Assembly (NCBI GenBank): GCA_020975725.1
Contig: QXJR01000010.1
Location: forward strand, 453,501 to 517,500
Origin: Picocystis sp. L7
Lineage: Eukaryota > Chlorophyta > Picocystophyceae > Picocystales > Picocystaceae
Reading direction: 5' to 3'
Length of the DNA: 64,000 nucleotides
Part shown: positions 18,860 to 31,185 of the stretch, in pieces
Numbering within the stretch: the first letter of the stretch is position 1
How the letters are laid out: each line of letters starts with the position of its first letter
Notes under the pieces: generated by a model
What the model was told of the DNA's origin: nothing
The model's database searches: none
The model's input: only the letters and a program-made list of their open reading frames with translations
Position numbers and translations under genes: made by a program

Positions 18860-21849
18860 CCTTGGCTGGAGGGAATCAAATCGTCCATCCCGACGATAGG
18901 CGGTCAACTATTCTTAGTGGACGATAAACCGATGCTCGGTGAGCTCGAGAAAATTCAAAACGCAGAGTGCCCGTCGTTTCTCGAGGCGACGGGGTCGATC
19001 ACAAACCAACACCGGCGACAGGAAGAACAAAGACCAGCACAAGCGCCATGCCCAATGTGGGCGCTCGGCAGAGCGAGGGTCGTTCACCCGCAGAAGGAAG
19101 CTAATCATGACGCAAGTGATGACGACATGCGGCCAAAGAACGCACTCTTCCAAGAAGCCCTCGATCATGGTGTCCTCAATGTCAATCGGCTCGTTGCGTC
19201 GGTGGATGTCGATATCCTTATTCAAAAACGGTACTTGAACTCTCTAGACGACAACGCAACTGTGCTCACGTGCATGAGACGACGCTGACGCGCATGAGGG
19301 CGTACTAGAAGCTTGTCTCGAGAGTACGGTCTACCGGCTCCAAGCTTCTGAGCTTGTGCACTATCTAGACCTTCGAACATAGCAGTTTTGATGACGAGAG
19401 AAGCAAGTTCGTGAACGCCGCGTTCTCAAATGAGGCCTTCGTTGAGTGCGAATTGTTGCCTTTCTAGAGCAAGAAAGCCGTCTTTCGCCGCGGCGGCTAA
19501 AACCGTGGTTCCGATATTTTCAAGAGTGTCCTTGCTAACGTACGGCAAGGTTGGGAGCGATGGCCATGGCTACGGGAGTTGTATCCATCCGTCTCGGAGT
19601 TGGCGGACGTTGTGTGGAATCAGGTTCTCAACGACACGGCCACGGAGTTTATGGGCACCTTGAAGGCTCACATCACGACGCACCTTTGACAACGCCTCAT
19701 AGCCTTCCTAAAGAGGACGTTGGACAAATGGAGGGTGCAACGGACGAAGAGATGCGACTTCCTTGTGTTGACACGCCAGATTAGTGATTAGGAAAAGTTC
19801 AAGTTTCATGCTAGCGACGTTTATGCTTTCCTCGAGCGCAGCGATGCTCCAGCGTAACCTCTTCCACATCGCGCCGTTGCGTAGGTCAAAGGCGTCTGTG
19901 CCAACTTCGGATGCAAGGAAGGCGACAACAACTGCAAGGCTTCATAGGTCAGTTGAGCGACGGATCACTTGTTCAGGCTCCATATCCAGATGGCGCGTGA
20001 TGTGGAGGCAATGAACGACGAGCTCCAAGAATGATCACACAAGCGCAGTGTACCTTACAATCACGTGCTACTTGTCAAGACCGGTCGAAGTTTTGCGCCC
20101 CTCGACGAACGAGTCGCAGAGTCCCTTTCGAAAGGAACGGGGCCCAAGAAGCATCGAGACATCAATAGCCATCCATCACCCACCACCCACCATCTCAAAA
20201 GCCGTCTCTTGTGTCGTGGAACGTGGCTAGCGAGAGAGCCCAAAAACTACACAAACGCAAAGGCATCAAGGGTTGCAAGTAGAAGCGCCGTTACGGGGCT
20301 TCTTTTATTCCAATGGATGGGCTAACAGGGCATTTTTGGCGTGTTCCGATGGAGTGGCCATCTGCGTGACGTTGAAGCGGTTGGTGATTGCCAAAAAGGG
20401 TCCGAGTTTTGCCAAACGAGCCTGGAAACGTGAGGAGAATGCCATCGCCAGCGATACATGTTCATTCCACTGTAGCGTCCGATTCATGTGGCACGTGCTC
20501 AGGTTCTCACCAGCACCGACAAGAGTGTCTTCTGAAGGTGACGAAGTAGAGGAGGCGTTGAGAAGGCGGTAGCTCTTCCGAAAGAAAGCAAGAGAACTAA
20601 AAAAGACAAGGGGAGGGACCTAGGGGCCTACCTCTCTCTCAACCGCTCAATGGCGGTTGAAGACAGCCTAGCGGGGCTCCTCAACAACCCACGTGGGGGG
20701 CGGCCAATGCATCGGATGGTCCTAAAGGGTCGTTTGCAAGCGACCTTGGCCTGTCCGTCGCATTGCCACCATTGGGTTGCCCCAGCCCCGCCATCTACAA
20801 GGGATTCCAACCACCACAACCCTTCCATCCCGGTCTGGTTTGTTCAAGTCCTCGATGGGGAGTTCCCTTAGTGAAAGGGTCCTGATTGGACTTGGTCTCA
20901 ACCCAACTTGAAGAGGGGTTTGAAGGCCCCGTCTCATGTATTGGGCCTATGGGGCTACACTTGAGAAGTACAACAACCACGCTAGTGTACCTTCCTAGCT
21001 AGTCGCACATGACCCTGGACGCATGACAATTTTCCAAGCAACAAGATAGACACAAGCAATGCGTTTTGCCGCACGTGCCTCACTCGCTCTTTGTACCATT
21101 GCAAGACCTTGATGGTGCTGCCACTAGAAGTCGACATAGAACATTGAGCCAAGACCCCATTACTAACATTGGCAATCAACGCCCTTTTCAAAGGCACGTG
21201 GAAGATGATGCGTTTGGACCGGAACATACAAATGTTTGACATCGAGGGTTACCACGAGCATGTCTTAGGGCGGGAATTCATGAGGACGACTTGGACGATA
21301 ACTTGCCCGAGAATTTGGACGCACCCATGGGACAGAACATGTTCGAGGCAATAACAAACGATTAGCACCTTTCGTGCGAGAACATCGTGTCCCGCAAGGA
21401 CGGGGACGACATGGTTTGGCTTCTGCAATAGCTCAACGAGGACACCGATATTGTTTTTGAAAACGTCGGCCTAGTTTACAAATATTTTTTGCAAAGTTAG
21501 GAACTTGTATCCGATGACCCATTGACTCTTCGACATGCCGATGACGACAAAGAGGAGGATCACATTTTGGGCACGCCCGCAGGGCATACGCCATACTTCG
21601 TGTACTGGACCACCTTGTTCGTGTAGAAGAAGTTTGGTCGCACCTTGTCGGGGCCGGATCCCGATGGAAATTACACATCTTGATTCGCATCCATCGAAGA
21701 AAACCGCGCGAATCGTCCGATTCTCCATTGACTTATCGAATGTTCGCATTCAGAGAAAGAACCCTCCATTCCGAATGCATAACGGTCCCCCATCGCATTC
21801 ACAAAAGTTTTCCAACGAAACCCTAAACCCTTAACCTTAGTTGTGACGT
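18860..21849. other. Degraded repetitive region, no intact gene
   Basis: About 3 kb of short broken frames. A stretch around 19550-20020 (plus) reads with protein-like composition in one frame between stops ('QRLIAFLKRTLDKWRV'), suggesting an unidentified decayed coding element. Otherwise I see nothing I can name. Confidence 0.4.
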
Positions 21850-24190
21850 ACATACCTCACGTAGAATTGTCGTATGCCTAGGAAGGCCAACTTTTTTTTC
21901 CAGCGATCTGGATTTCGGGAAGTGCGGGTCCTTGTTAAGCTTCTGCAGTACGCACCACAGCCTTGCAGAAAGTCGTCGATGCGTGGCAGAGGGTATCGAT
22001 CTTTTACCGCAACATTGTTCAACTTACGATAATCGAACACCACTCTCCAACCTCCATCTTTCTTGGGGACCAGGATCACTGGTGCACCCCAGGCTGAGCC
22101 TGCACAAACATCCATTTTCCCTGCATCCACATATTCACTCAGCAGCTTACGCAACTCTTCGCGTTCTGTTGGCGACAAGCGATAGTACTGGGTGAACTGT
22201 GGTTTTGCTTCAGATTCCAAGGGGATACCGAAGTTTTCGCCAGGGACCCGTTTCGCGGGTGGGCCCTTCCTTGCCTTAAAGCAGTCTGAATATTGGTCCA
22301 AGAGATTGTCCAACCTCTGCTGTTCCGCTTCTGAGAGCGCGGCCTGCGCACTCAACTGGCTTCTGTCCTGTTGGAGCTCCTGCTCCTCTGTTTCCAATTC
22401 CCATCGCGTGTCCTGCGGTTGCACAATGAGACACAAGCAACCCGGTGTGCGCACCGCTTGCCTAACTTCAGCGGCAGGGACGAGCAAGTCGAGTCGTCGT
22501 GCCTGGATGAAGTCCCCGTCGCCATGCACTGTATGACGACGTCCGGTTGAGTCTTGGAGGATCATGGTCCTTTGTTGCCAATTCACCACCTGCAGGTAAG
22601 AGTTTGAAAAGTCACTGCCCAGGATACACTGAAAATCCTGGAGAGGAGCAATACCAAAGTCATGCCAAACTCTGAAGCTGTCCATACTAAGTTCCAGGCG
22701 CACAATGGGGGCCTTGTGGGTTTCCTTCCCCACAGCCACACCAAATTCCACATACTCATCTGTGGTTTTCCAAGTGATGCCTTGTGCATCAGCCCGTTGT
22801 ATCCTTTGTAACACCTCAGTTGTTACAAAGGAGAAGCTGGACAAAGTGTCTAGGTATGCTTGACTGCTCACCTTCGCTGGTCTGCGACCGTACGAGCTTT
22901 GAGAGGTGAGAAACTCCTTCCTTGGAGCCAAATTATCTATTGCATGCAACGGCAGCACCTGTCCAGGTCTGCGATTGTGGACGGCCTGCAGCTGCAACAT
23001 CTGCAAATCATTCTGCTTGAGTTCTGGTTCCTTCAAGGGGGGCAGGTCCAGGTTAGGGGGAGCGCTCGCTGACGCTCCCGGCTCCATGCGGTCAACCCCC
23101 ATCGACCGCTGAAGCGCGTTCAGTTTTTTGAACTGAACACGGCACGGGCTTTACAGCCGCTGTCGCTCTGGCGATAGCAATGGCAGATATCACACACCGA
23201 GAGCTGGCAGCATCGCTGAAGCAGGTCACCAGGGAGCTTTGCCTTTAGCTCATAGCTCTTAAGGTCTCCTTGGAGGGCCATGACTCATTTTTGGTCCCTC
23301 TCTTCCTGGTCCTTGAAGTGCTTTGACGCGCGCTGGGTCTTTACTGCCTCCTCCTTGAAGGACTTGCTGTCCTTCACAGCCCTGATGCGTCCCGTACGTT
23401 GTGGGCGTTTGGCAGCCTGTCTAGTCTGTTCATTGGAGGAGTTGTGCTCAATGTCCATGGCAGTTCCTGCCGATCCCCAGGGGCTGATGTCCGGGGTCTA
23501 GTGAAGTGTCACCAGTAGTTGATGCTTTTCGCGCATCCGCTAAATCATCCATATCGAGAGCCTGCACGAAAGCGTGCAACCTGTTCCGCATTGGAAATGC
23601 GAGAGACTGTGGGATCCTTGTTGCTGCCTATCACTACTGATAGTGACAGCAACCTATTCAGAAAATCCACCGCTGTCTCGTCCGTTCGCATACGAGTTCT
23701 GAGGAACTCATCGTATGCTTTTGGACGTGGGTCACATCTTTGGGAGATATTCAGCTGTGCGCTGAATATCGCATCCAAAGACTCTAACTTTCCAAGAGTT
23801 GCTGTCTCCATGTTTTCCATTGCATGGCGGGCTTTGCCTCCAAGTGTTTGGAGGGCCATAGCGGCTTGCGGAACGTCCTTCGCCACTCTTGCTTTGACCT
23901 AGCAAGAGGTCTCCTTATACCACGTGTGAAGGGCATAAGGATCCTTATTCAGCTCCTCCTCAGTGAAGAATGTGGGAGACGGCATTACAATGCCTTTGAC
24001 TGCTCCGGACTTTCGGAGGGCTTCAAACATGTCACTGAATTCAGCAGGTTCATGTTTGAAGTCCTCCTCTTCCTCGATGTCTTCGGGAGTGGCCAGCGAC
24101 CTGGCCAAGTCCCTCTCCAGCTCCATGATCCTTCCTTCAAGGCGTGCTAGTGTGGTAGCAGCCAGAACCGAATCTTCTTCCATCACCCCT
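21850..24190 (-). mobile_element. Ty3/Gypsy retroelement fossil, broken
   Basis: On the minus strand a gag-like N-terminal part (about 24186-23545) is followed by a pol part (about 23102-21850) with a protease-like region and the beginning of reverse transcriptase. The rest of pol is not visible and no LTR pair could be made out. The element is broken in several places and incomplete. It is clearly older than the Copia copies at 52-61 kb. Confidence 0.75.
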
Positions 24191-25122
24191 CATGGACTCG
24201 TAAACTCTGTTGTGATTGGTTGGCTCGGGGCAGGCTGTGAAGCGACAGCAGGTCATACAAGCTTCTATTCTTTCGCATGTGGAGAAGGTTCCACGTTGAG
24301 TTGGGAGGTGCGGAGAACCAAAGCGCACTTGGAGCTGAGATCAGGAAGGTTCTAAATCAAATACAAGATCCTCTGGGAAGCCCTAGGTGGCTTCTCACAG
24401 GGGGGGGGTGCTTCCACGCCTTATCCACCATGAGATCTACTAAACAAAGATCTCTTGGCTGGTCTGGTGCCCAACCCAACGGTGAAGATCCGTTCTCTTG
24501 GGGAGCAAGGGCTGCTGAAGCCCTTCTTGCCGTCCGATCCCCTAGGGCAGAGCCTCGGGATTGGGGAACCCTCGATGGAGCACCTTGTTATCCGAGGGCC
24601 TCAAGGTAGGGACCAATTATTGAAGAAGTTAAGTGTAGGACCAGATATAAGTAGTTTACTCTCTACGGGATTGGTCATGTAGGTCGTCCCTTCCGACCAC
24701 GGCAGCCGTACGTTCGGCTGCGTCTGTGGATAGAATACCTAATCCACAGTGCCACGTAGGCATTGTGGCGGCTAGTAGGGCCTATGGGGGCACACCTTGA
24801 ATGAACGTAACGCACTCTTTCTACCCGCGCTCCTCCGTGCACCATCGTGCTTTGAATTCTTAAGCACTTCGACGAAACCCAAATCCTCCAACGCTGCCAT
24901 GTAACCTCACGGTTAAACAACACATCTTTTCAACACACCCGATGGACCCACACCCGTTCCCTTGGGGGCAGGGACCGAGTCGAGTGGAGTGGTGGCTTGG
25001 AGAGCAGGCGTCGCACGCATATTCAAATTGGGTCCGCGCGACGCAAAGGAGAGGAAAGAAACGCGAAGGAAGGGGCACGAGGGATTGGGTGAACATCCAA
25101 GGAAAAAACACAGAAAAGGAAG
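24191..25122. other. Intergenic/repetitive, no gene supported
   Basis: Contains G- and C-run-rich sequence around 24390-24620 that may belong to the Ty3/Gypsy element's end, then the upstream flank of the E3 ligase pseudogene. Open frames lack motifs. Confidence 0.4.
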
Positions 25123-26272
25123 ATGAGTGTGCAGGCGTACGCCATCGCGAGCGCTGGTGTGTTGGGTTGGAGAGCCACGTCCGAAAGCAATGTTTCGATG
25201 GTTTCATGCGAAGGGAAACGCAGACTAGACGCGCTAACAATGATGGTGTTGGAGTTCAGGATCAACACCGTGCTGCTGCTGAACTTGGCCGTCTGCCTCT
25301 TCTCCATGGTTGCGTGCTAGACCACGCACATTTTGTTCGGAAAGCTGACGCACTCAAAACGAAATAAAATCATGGAAAGGTTGGTGAATTTGTCGTTGTT
25401 CAAGGCCGGGCATGTCACATCGGTGGTGAGCCAAGAAGTGGTGGAAATTGCCGTGTGGACGGCGTGGTTTGCCGTGCTCGGATTCCTCATAAGGTTCGCC
25501 GTGTTGGGTTGAGATAGGTCGGAACAACGGTCTTTGACGCCTCCGGCCACCCTGATCACCAATGCGAGGAGCACAGTCCTCCTCCTCCTACTTTTTGCCT
25601 TGGACAGATACTGGCCGCTACTTCCGTAGAGGTCTTCCATCATGTGAGCCAAAGCGACCTCCTCTTGCTCCTTTTGGAGACCGTTGTTGTCGGAATCCAC
25701 ACCACACAAACGCTCATCAAGTATGGGTTATAGCGTGCAAAGTGCTAGAAAACGAGCTTCGCAAGAAGCGAACTTTGTGCGAACGCCGAGAGTCCAACAA
25801 CAACGTGCAATTAGGAACGGAAGAGCACGTTCTTGTACCACGCTAACAATGTGGCCGATGTTTTGACGCTGGTGCTGCCTCTCTTCCATTTTGGTCACAT
25901 CTGGCTGCGACATGGACTCTATTTTCAAGTGATGGATGCCATCCTCCTCTTCAATGTCTGAGGCCTGCTCAAGGCGCTTACACAAAGAATTCGTGGGTAT
26001 GTGAAGCACAAGCAAGCCACCCATAAACTTCGGATGCTCTTTAGGACGTCACCAAACGAGATCTATTGCGATTTGGAGACGGGTGCGCGGTGTGCTGGGA
26101 AAAGATACGTGTGGGGAAGAAGCTCCCTTGCGGTCATGTCTTCCACGTGAGTTGTTTGCGCTCTTGGTTGAGTATTGCCACTTTGGAAAACTATTCTTCT
26201 CCATTGTGTAGGAGATCTCTGGTGTGCAAAAGAACGGAAGAATTGGACGCATGCGTTGCGTTTGAAGTGTAG
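25123..26272 (+). pseudogene. HRD1/AMFR-type (RIN2/RIN3-like) E3 ubiquitin ligase pseudogene
   Basis: Successive plus-strand frames line up with the multi-helix membrane part and RING-H2 domain of ER-linked E3 ligases of the AMFR/RIN2/RIN3 group: 'MSVQAYAIASAGVLGWRATS', 'MERLVNLSLFKAGHVTSVVS', 'VLLLLLFALDRYW', 'DLLLLLLETVVVGIHTTQTL', 'VMDAILLFNV', 'GLLKALTQRIRGYVKHKQAT', then 'CAVCWEKI' and 'CGHVFHVSCLRSWL'. The line-up is broken by in-frame stops (TAG at 25318-25320, TGA at 25510-25512, TGA near 25960) and by frame changes near 25610, 25725 and 26075. Two of the TGA stops stand where relatives have Arg, as expected from CGA to TGA decay at CpG. No intron explains the breaks. Confidence 0.8.
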
Positions 26273-26683
26273 TGAATCGGACCAGTGTCCGTATCTTTTC
26301 ATTTTCCCAACGCAAGCATGGGGTCTTTGCAGGATTTCGCGCCGTCGCACTGCCCATTGATGGAGGGGGTTGTGCATGACGCAACTCCTCCATCTGAAGG
26401 TTTGGGTACAAGCAAGTGTTGGCGTGCAGCGGGCCGTGTCCCTTTGTCCTTCTTAGCGCTCCAGTTGGGTGTGCGGTCGAAGCACTGCGCTGGAGATGGC
26501 TTTGCGAGGACGGTCTGTGGCACTGGTTTGCATCTCTAAACACACATGGCACCCTTGGAGGATATGACTTGGGCATGGATCTACACGGTGTGTGCGAATG
26601 TCTTGTTCTTGGGTTCCCCACCTCGTTTCCCCTCGTTTTAAACCACAACGTGCCAGCAGACACCAGCACGTCCACCACGACAC
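26273..26683. other. Intergenic, no gene supported
   Basis: About 400 bp after the pseudogene with no motif-bearing frame on either strand. Confidence 0.5.
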
Positions 26684-26989
26684 ATGGTGCGTGTGCGCAC
26701 GAGGAGCGAGGAGACGTTGGACAACGAGCTGGGACCAGAACCGACGATATGGCCGCCGAAGGAGCGCCTTCCGCCTCCACACTTGCGTCCTCACGAACCT
26801 GCGACGCAGCCGCAGACGTTGCCAGGCGCGCACTCCGACGCGAAAGTAGACGAAGGCTTGTCCGAATGGGCCACGGACGACGAGCATGGACCGGCGAAGG
26901 AGAAACAAGGACTGCGTGCGAGGCTCAAGTTCGCCGCCATCGCCGCAGGTGCCGCTTTGGCTTGGATGTACGTGATGAGCAGACGTTGA
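26684..26989 (+). CDS. Possible small tail-anchored protein, unrecognised
   Basis: 101 residues. The first 75 are Pro/Glu/Arg-rich and acidic ('DNELGPEPTIWPPKERLPPP'). The C-terminus has one hydrophobic helix ('FAAIAAGAALAWMYVMSRR') with a short basic end, the layout of a tail-anchored membrane protein. I recognise no family and other frames overlap, so this may be chance. An upstream exon is possible. Confidence 0.35.
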   Translation: MVRVRTRSEETLDNELGPEPTIWPPKERLPPPHLRPHEPATQPQTLPGAHSDAKVDEGLSEWATDDEHGPAKEKQGLRARLKFAAIAAGAALAWMYVMSRR

Positions 26990-29900
26990 CCGCGCATGGA
27001 CGGGTTGGACGTCGCACGCGTCCGACGAGCGCGCCAGCCGGCGGCCTTCCTCGAACCGCACGAGCATGAACCTTCCCTTCCAAAGTGTCTAAGGACATCC
27101 GCACGTGTCGTCCCTCGAAACCAACCAGAGCAACGAAAGCGGTCGTGGGCGCGCAGGAAGGCAACCTCGCACGTCCATACGATGGTCGTGGAGGTATGTG
27201 CGGAGAGAAGCACCTGCTCTCCCCGATCGATGCTAGTGTGAAGAAGCAAACCTTGTTCGATACTCGCCTGGAAAACGGAATGCGCACAGGGTGCGTTTGC
27301 TGAGGCATGCTTCTTCTCTGACCGCCATAAATGGCTTTGAACTGGTACGAGCCGATCCTTGTTCCTTTCTGTGGCCACGATGCGTTGTGATGAACACAAT
27401 CCTTTCGCAGCCACCACCACCACCACCAGGTGGCGAGGAAAACGTCGGGACAAGAGCCTATGTAGCACAAACGGGAGCAGGAGGAATCAAGACCCCTCTT
27501 CCTGTGGGAAAAGGGACTCCAAGATGTCGTTGGAGACTCTGTCCTCCCAGCACGTACGGTGCCTGAAGAGCAGCCGTTGATCACCAGGCATGGTCTTTCT
27601 CTTCCAAGAGCAGTGTGTATCCGATGGTAACTGTAGGTAGCTGCTGCAGTGCTTTGAAAATGCTTGACCAGGCAAATCTGCCATTGCAGCAAAACGAACG
27701 TGCATGGCAGCGGTGCACCTCTGCACCATATTGGCCTGCATGCAAAAGGTGTGCGTGGGATGGCCATTCGAATGAAGAGACGTTGTTTTCCACATGGACA
27801 TGTCTGGATGCAGCATCTTGATCATCCAAGAGAGGAGCGCCCTGCTTGTGTTGTGCACTATGAGATGGAATGCTGTAAGAAGCCCGCTTTCCTTTCGGGC
27901 AGAGCACGTTGTTTTGCCATCGATGCCCCACTCGATTGAAAGAAGGATCCATGTGTCATGCATCGAAAACTGCGACGTTGCGGACATTGTCTCCGGTCCA
28001 TCATGCCCACCCTCTCACGTTGTGCAGGTTTGAAAATCGACGAAAGGTAATCGGCCATTTGGGATCTATGCAAGAGTGGTATGAGACGAATCCTCCGGGT
28101 CTTCACACATGATCTTTCGCTGCCTCTCCATCGCTTCTGCGGCGAGCGTTCCACATTGCGGTTCGAACGGACGTCTCGATCAAAGCTCCACTTCACACGG
28201 TCCCATCACCGACGCGAAATCGTCTCCCATGCGTCGGAGGACAGGCACGCGTCCAACTCGACCTCGTGGACGTGAACTTGGCCAGCCACGAAGCCATGGA
28301 TACGTAAGGACGTGCGGAGGTATCGACGCATGGGTGTGGGACGCTCTCGAGGTCCGTTGCGTTCGCGAAGGACGGCAGATCGGCGTCTTGTACGTCTGCT
28401 TGTACGGCGCACGAAGGGACGAACATCCCTCTGGAACGCGGTGCAAGGAGACGTGCGTTCACAAGGACGATTGGATGCGGTGTCAAGGAAACCCACGTGC
28501 ACGCGTGCACGTTCGCAAGACGGTGCGGATCGAAGGGGTCGACGAGGTGGCGATGCATCGAGATGCATCACGAGGACGTCCTTTCGCGATCGGTGCGGTC
28601 GGACCGAACGCGTTGGATCCGTGCGTTCGTCTCCTTCGAGACGTTGGACGTGTGTGACGGTTCTCGTGGGAATGTCGATCCATGCAACCAGCGCCTCGTC
28701 GAATCGAGGACGAACGTAGGTCTCTGCCTCCGGCCATCTCCAATACAAACGCAGCACGCGTCTTCCCTTCGTTGCCATGGTCTCGAAGCAGCCATTCTTC
28801 CCAATTGTGAAAGGGTGGTAGGGTTCCGTACGAAGAAACATTCGAACGTTCGAACCGGGATCCTTCCCGTTCCGGGACAAGCAGGAACCAGGGGAACCTG
28901 CGTACCGGATCGAATCCGTACGAGATTGCAAGATCCGAAAGAGATCCGAACCCGAAGCTACGTGTCCTCGAAGTACACGTCATCGTGTCGTTTCGGATTC
29001 CTCTGCGGGTCCAGGTCCGACGGTTCGGTTCGACCGAGAAGGTGGCGAGCCGTGCGGTCCCACGTTCGAAGGGTGCCCATTCGAACCCGATGGACATCCG
29101 GAAGAGATCCTGGTTGGCAGGGGGGACGCAAGCCGAGGAGGACATCGGGGTCGTTCGGTGGGCAGGAGTGGGCCTTCCGTTCCTCACCGACGAGGACCCC
29201 CGGGCAGGCGATCGACGTGCACCCGATGCACGTGGAGGTTACGTGTACCGGTCTCCTTCCAGGGACCACCCTACGGGTGTTCCTGCCGAAGGATCGAAAA
29301 AAGGTCTCGCAGGTGTGGAATCCAACGTCTCCCAACCCTCGTTCGTTGGAACGACGTGGCGGTTGCGGTACAGCCCCGTCTCCCTGCCAGTGCCACGCTT
29401 CGCCCCCCGTTTCGGGGTGCCGCACACGTGACGGGACTCTCCTTCCAGGGTTCCCCTGGGCCCCACAGGTGTACCCGTCCCACACGTCCGTACGCCCCAG
29501 ATTCGACCGAGGTTCCCCCGGAATCGACGTCTCTTCGAGACCACGGTGGGGTGGAAGATCTCGCCCCGAAATCCACCGGGGAGGACCGACCCGGACCGAA
29601 CCCGTCTGGGATACGCGTACGGTTAGCGGACGCACACACGTGGGGTACGGGGGATCGAAGCCCCCGACCACCTGTCCGATGGATCGATCGATATTCTTCG
29701 TTCGAGAGATATCGATTCGATCGATGGAGATATCGCACGCATTCCCAGGGAGAAATATCCCCCGATCATTGACGGTCCACAACACGCCGCACCCGAGCCC
29801 AGGGAGATCCCTCGAGAACCCCCCTCCTCGAAGGGATCTCCACTCGCCGGCCCCACGTCCTCTGCGAGGGATGGAGAAAGGCTGGCCCGAAATGGACGGA

Positions 29901-30183
29901 CCTCGACGTTCCAAGCGTTCCCTGTGCCTGGAACAGCGACGCCAAGACGTGCAGATTCGCGACACACGCGAGGACAGACACGCCTGTCTCGACGTCCGGA
30001 CTTGCTTCGCCATTCGTGGGCAGTGCTCGAGGTCGGTCGACGAGCGGGACGCAAGTGCGACCCGAACTCGTTCAGGGGAAGGCAGACCCCACCGTCGCCG
30101 GGCTCGTGCACACGACGCCAAGAGTCGAAACTCCGTACGAAAGGGAAAAGAAAGGCACAGATTCTTTGCAGGAGTTTGAAGCG
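26990..30183. other. Long GC-rich stretch open on both strands, no gene assigned
   Basis: About 3.2 kb. From about 28140 to 30180 both strands stay open over long distances (plus 28497-30179, minus 30310-28958) because TCGA/ATCG-type words dominate and TAA/TAG are scarce. Translations are rich in Arg, Pro, Thr and Ser with no motif, so I do not call them genes. The minus frames at 27987-27487 and 28931-28206 were also considered and left unassigned. The right end is probably the leader of the TPR gene. Confidence 0.45.
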
Positions 30184-30903
30184 ATGCGTGTGCACAGGAC
30201 CATGCAACGCAGCGGTGGACTGGCCTCGTGCTGCGGATGCTCGAACTCGGCCAGCAGCAGTGCACCCGAACCGTTCGAACAGCCTCGCCGACTAGGCGAA
30301 CACCGTGCAAGAAAACCGAACGGGTCGACGCACTCGTGGTCCACTCCAGCCTTCAAGTGGCAGATGCCGAGCGTGCCTCGTCATTTCCTCAACCAGAGCA
30401 TCCTGGACAGCAAGCAATTCCACCCGCCGTCCAAAACGGTGACGAAGGAAAATGATGTCCACCTCTTCTTTACGGCCAGTGGACAACTCGTCGAGTGCAC
30501 GTCTAGAGGATGCCGCCCAGTTCTATCCCGGACGGCTACGCAGACCGGTGGGGCAAGCGGTGGGGTTGACGATACGGCCGAGTGCTACGAGTCCGCCCTT
30601 CAGGAGGATCCGCACAACGTAGAGATCCTCTACAAGTATGGAAAATTCCTTTGCGAAAGTAGAAATAATTATGCAAAGGGCAAGGTACTTCTGCAGCAGG
30701 CATTGAAGATTGCACCCTATAATGCAGAAATCCTAGCAGAGTTCGCGCGCTTGTTGTGGGAGCGAGAGAACGACCGGAATAAAGCATCGGAAGTATACGA
30801 GCGTGCCGTGGCGGCAGATCCAGACAACTGTTATGTCCTTGCTTCTTACGCGTCTTTCCTCTGGAAATCAGAGCAAAACCTTGGACTTTGTGCGCATCCT
30901 TAA
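30184..30903 (+). CDS. TPR/HAT-repeat protein, plant-like
   Basis: 239 residues from the Met of 'MRVHRTMQRSGGLASCCGC'. A Ser/Pro-rich N-terminal half is followed by three helical repeats (about 140-235): 'DTAECYESALQEDPHNVEIL', 'GKVLLQQALKIAPYNAEILA', 'ASEVYERAVAADPDNCYVLA'. The 'YxxFLWxxE' signature recalls plant TPR-like proteins of unknown role. The frame stays open upstream to 30016, but that sequence is low-complexity. The protein ends soon after the third repeat ('WKSEQNLGLCAHP'), shorter than plant relatives, so a further exon may exist. Confidence 0.65.
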   Translation: MRVHRTMQRSGGLASCCGCSNSASSSAPEPFEQPRRLGEHRARKPNGSTHSWSTPAFKWQMPSVPRHFLNQSILDSKQFHPPSKTVTKENDVHLFFTASGQLVECTSRGCRPVLSRTATQTGGASGGVDDTAECYESALQEDPHNVEILYKYGKFLCESRNNYAKGKVLLQQALKIAPYNAEILAEFARLLWERENDRNKASEVYERAVAADPDNCYVLASYASFLWKSEQNLGLCAHP

Positions 30904-31185
30904 ATGATAGCCTCTTTGAACGAGGGCAAGCGCCCAGATGCAACCCTTTGGGCACAGGTTCGGCGCCAGCCGTGTCTATCGCACGTGCAATCGCTTTGCA
31001 TTGGGGTGCGGTGGAAGCTTTATGTACAGAAGATGTAAAACATGTGGTGCTCGTGGTAAGTTAATGCATGACACTGCGTATGTGGACTATCGCTTCTTTG
31101 TAAATTCCATTACAAGTACCTGAGCTGCTCCATTCGCCCCATATGTGCCTGTGTCTGCACTGGTCACCTCGTTTTATTTTGGAAG

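Noticed and set aside
25123-26272. TGA codons of the E3 ligase as selenocysteine
   Set aside because: They replace Arg, not Cys; a TAG and frame changes are also present; no hairpin of SECIS type was seen behind it.
27487-27987. Minus-strand frame of 166 codons
   Set aside because: All three minus frames are open here; the His/Met/Cys-rich translation has no recognisable pattern.
28497-30179. Plus-strand frame of 560 codons and the overlapping minus frame of 450 codons
   Set aside because: Stop-poor GC-rich DNA; neither translation has a motif and they oppose each other.
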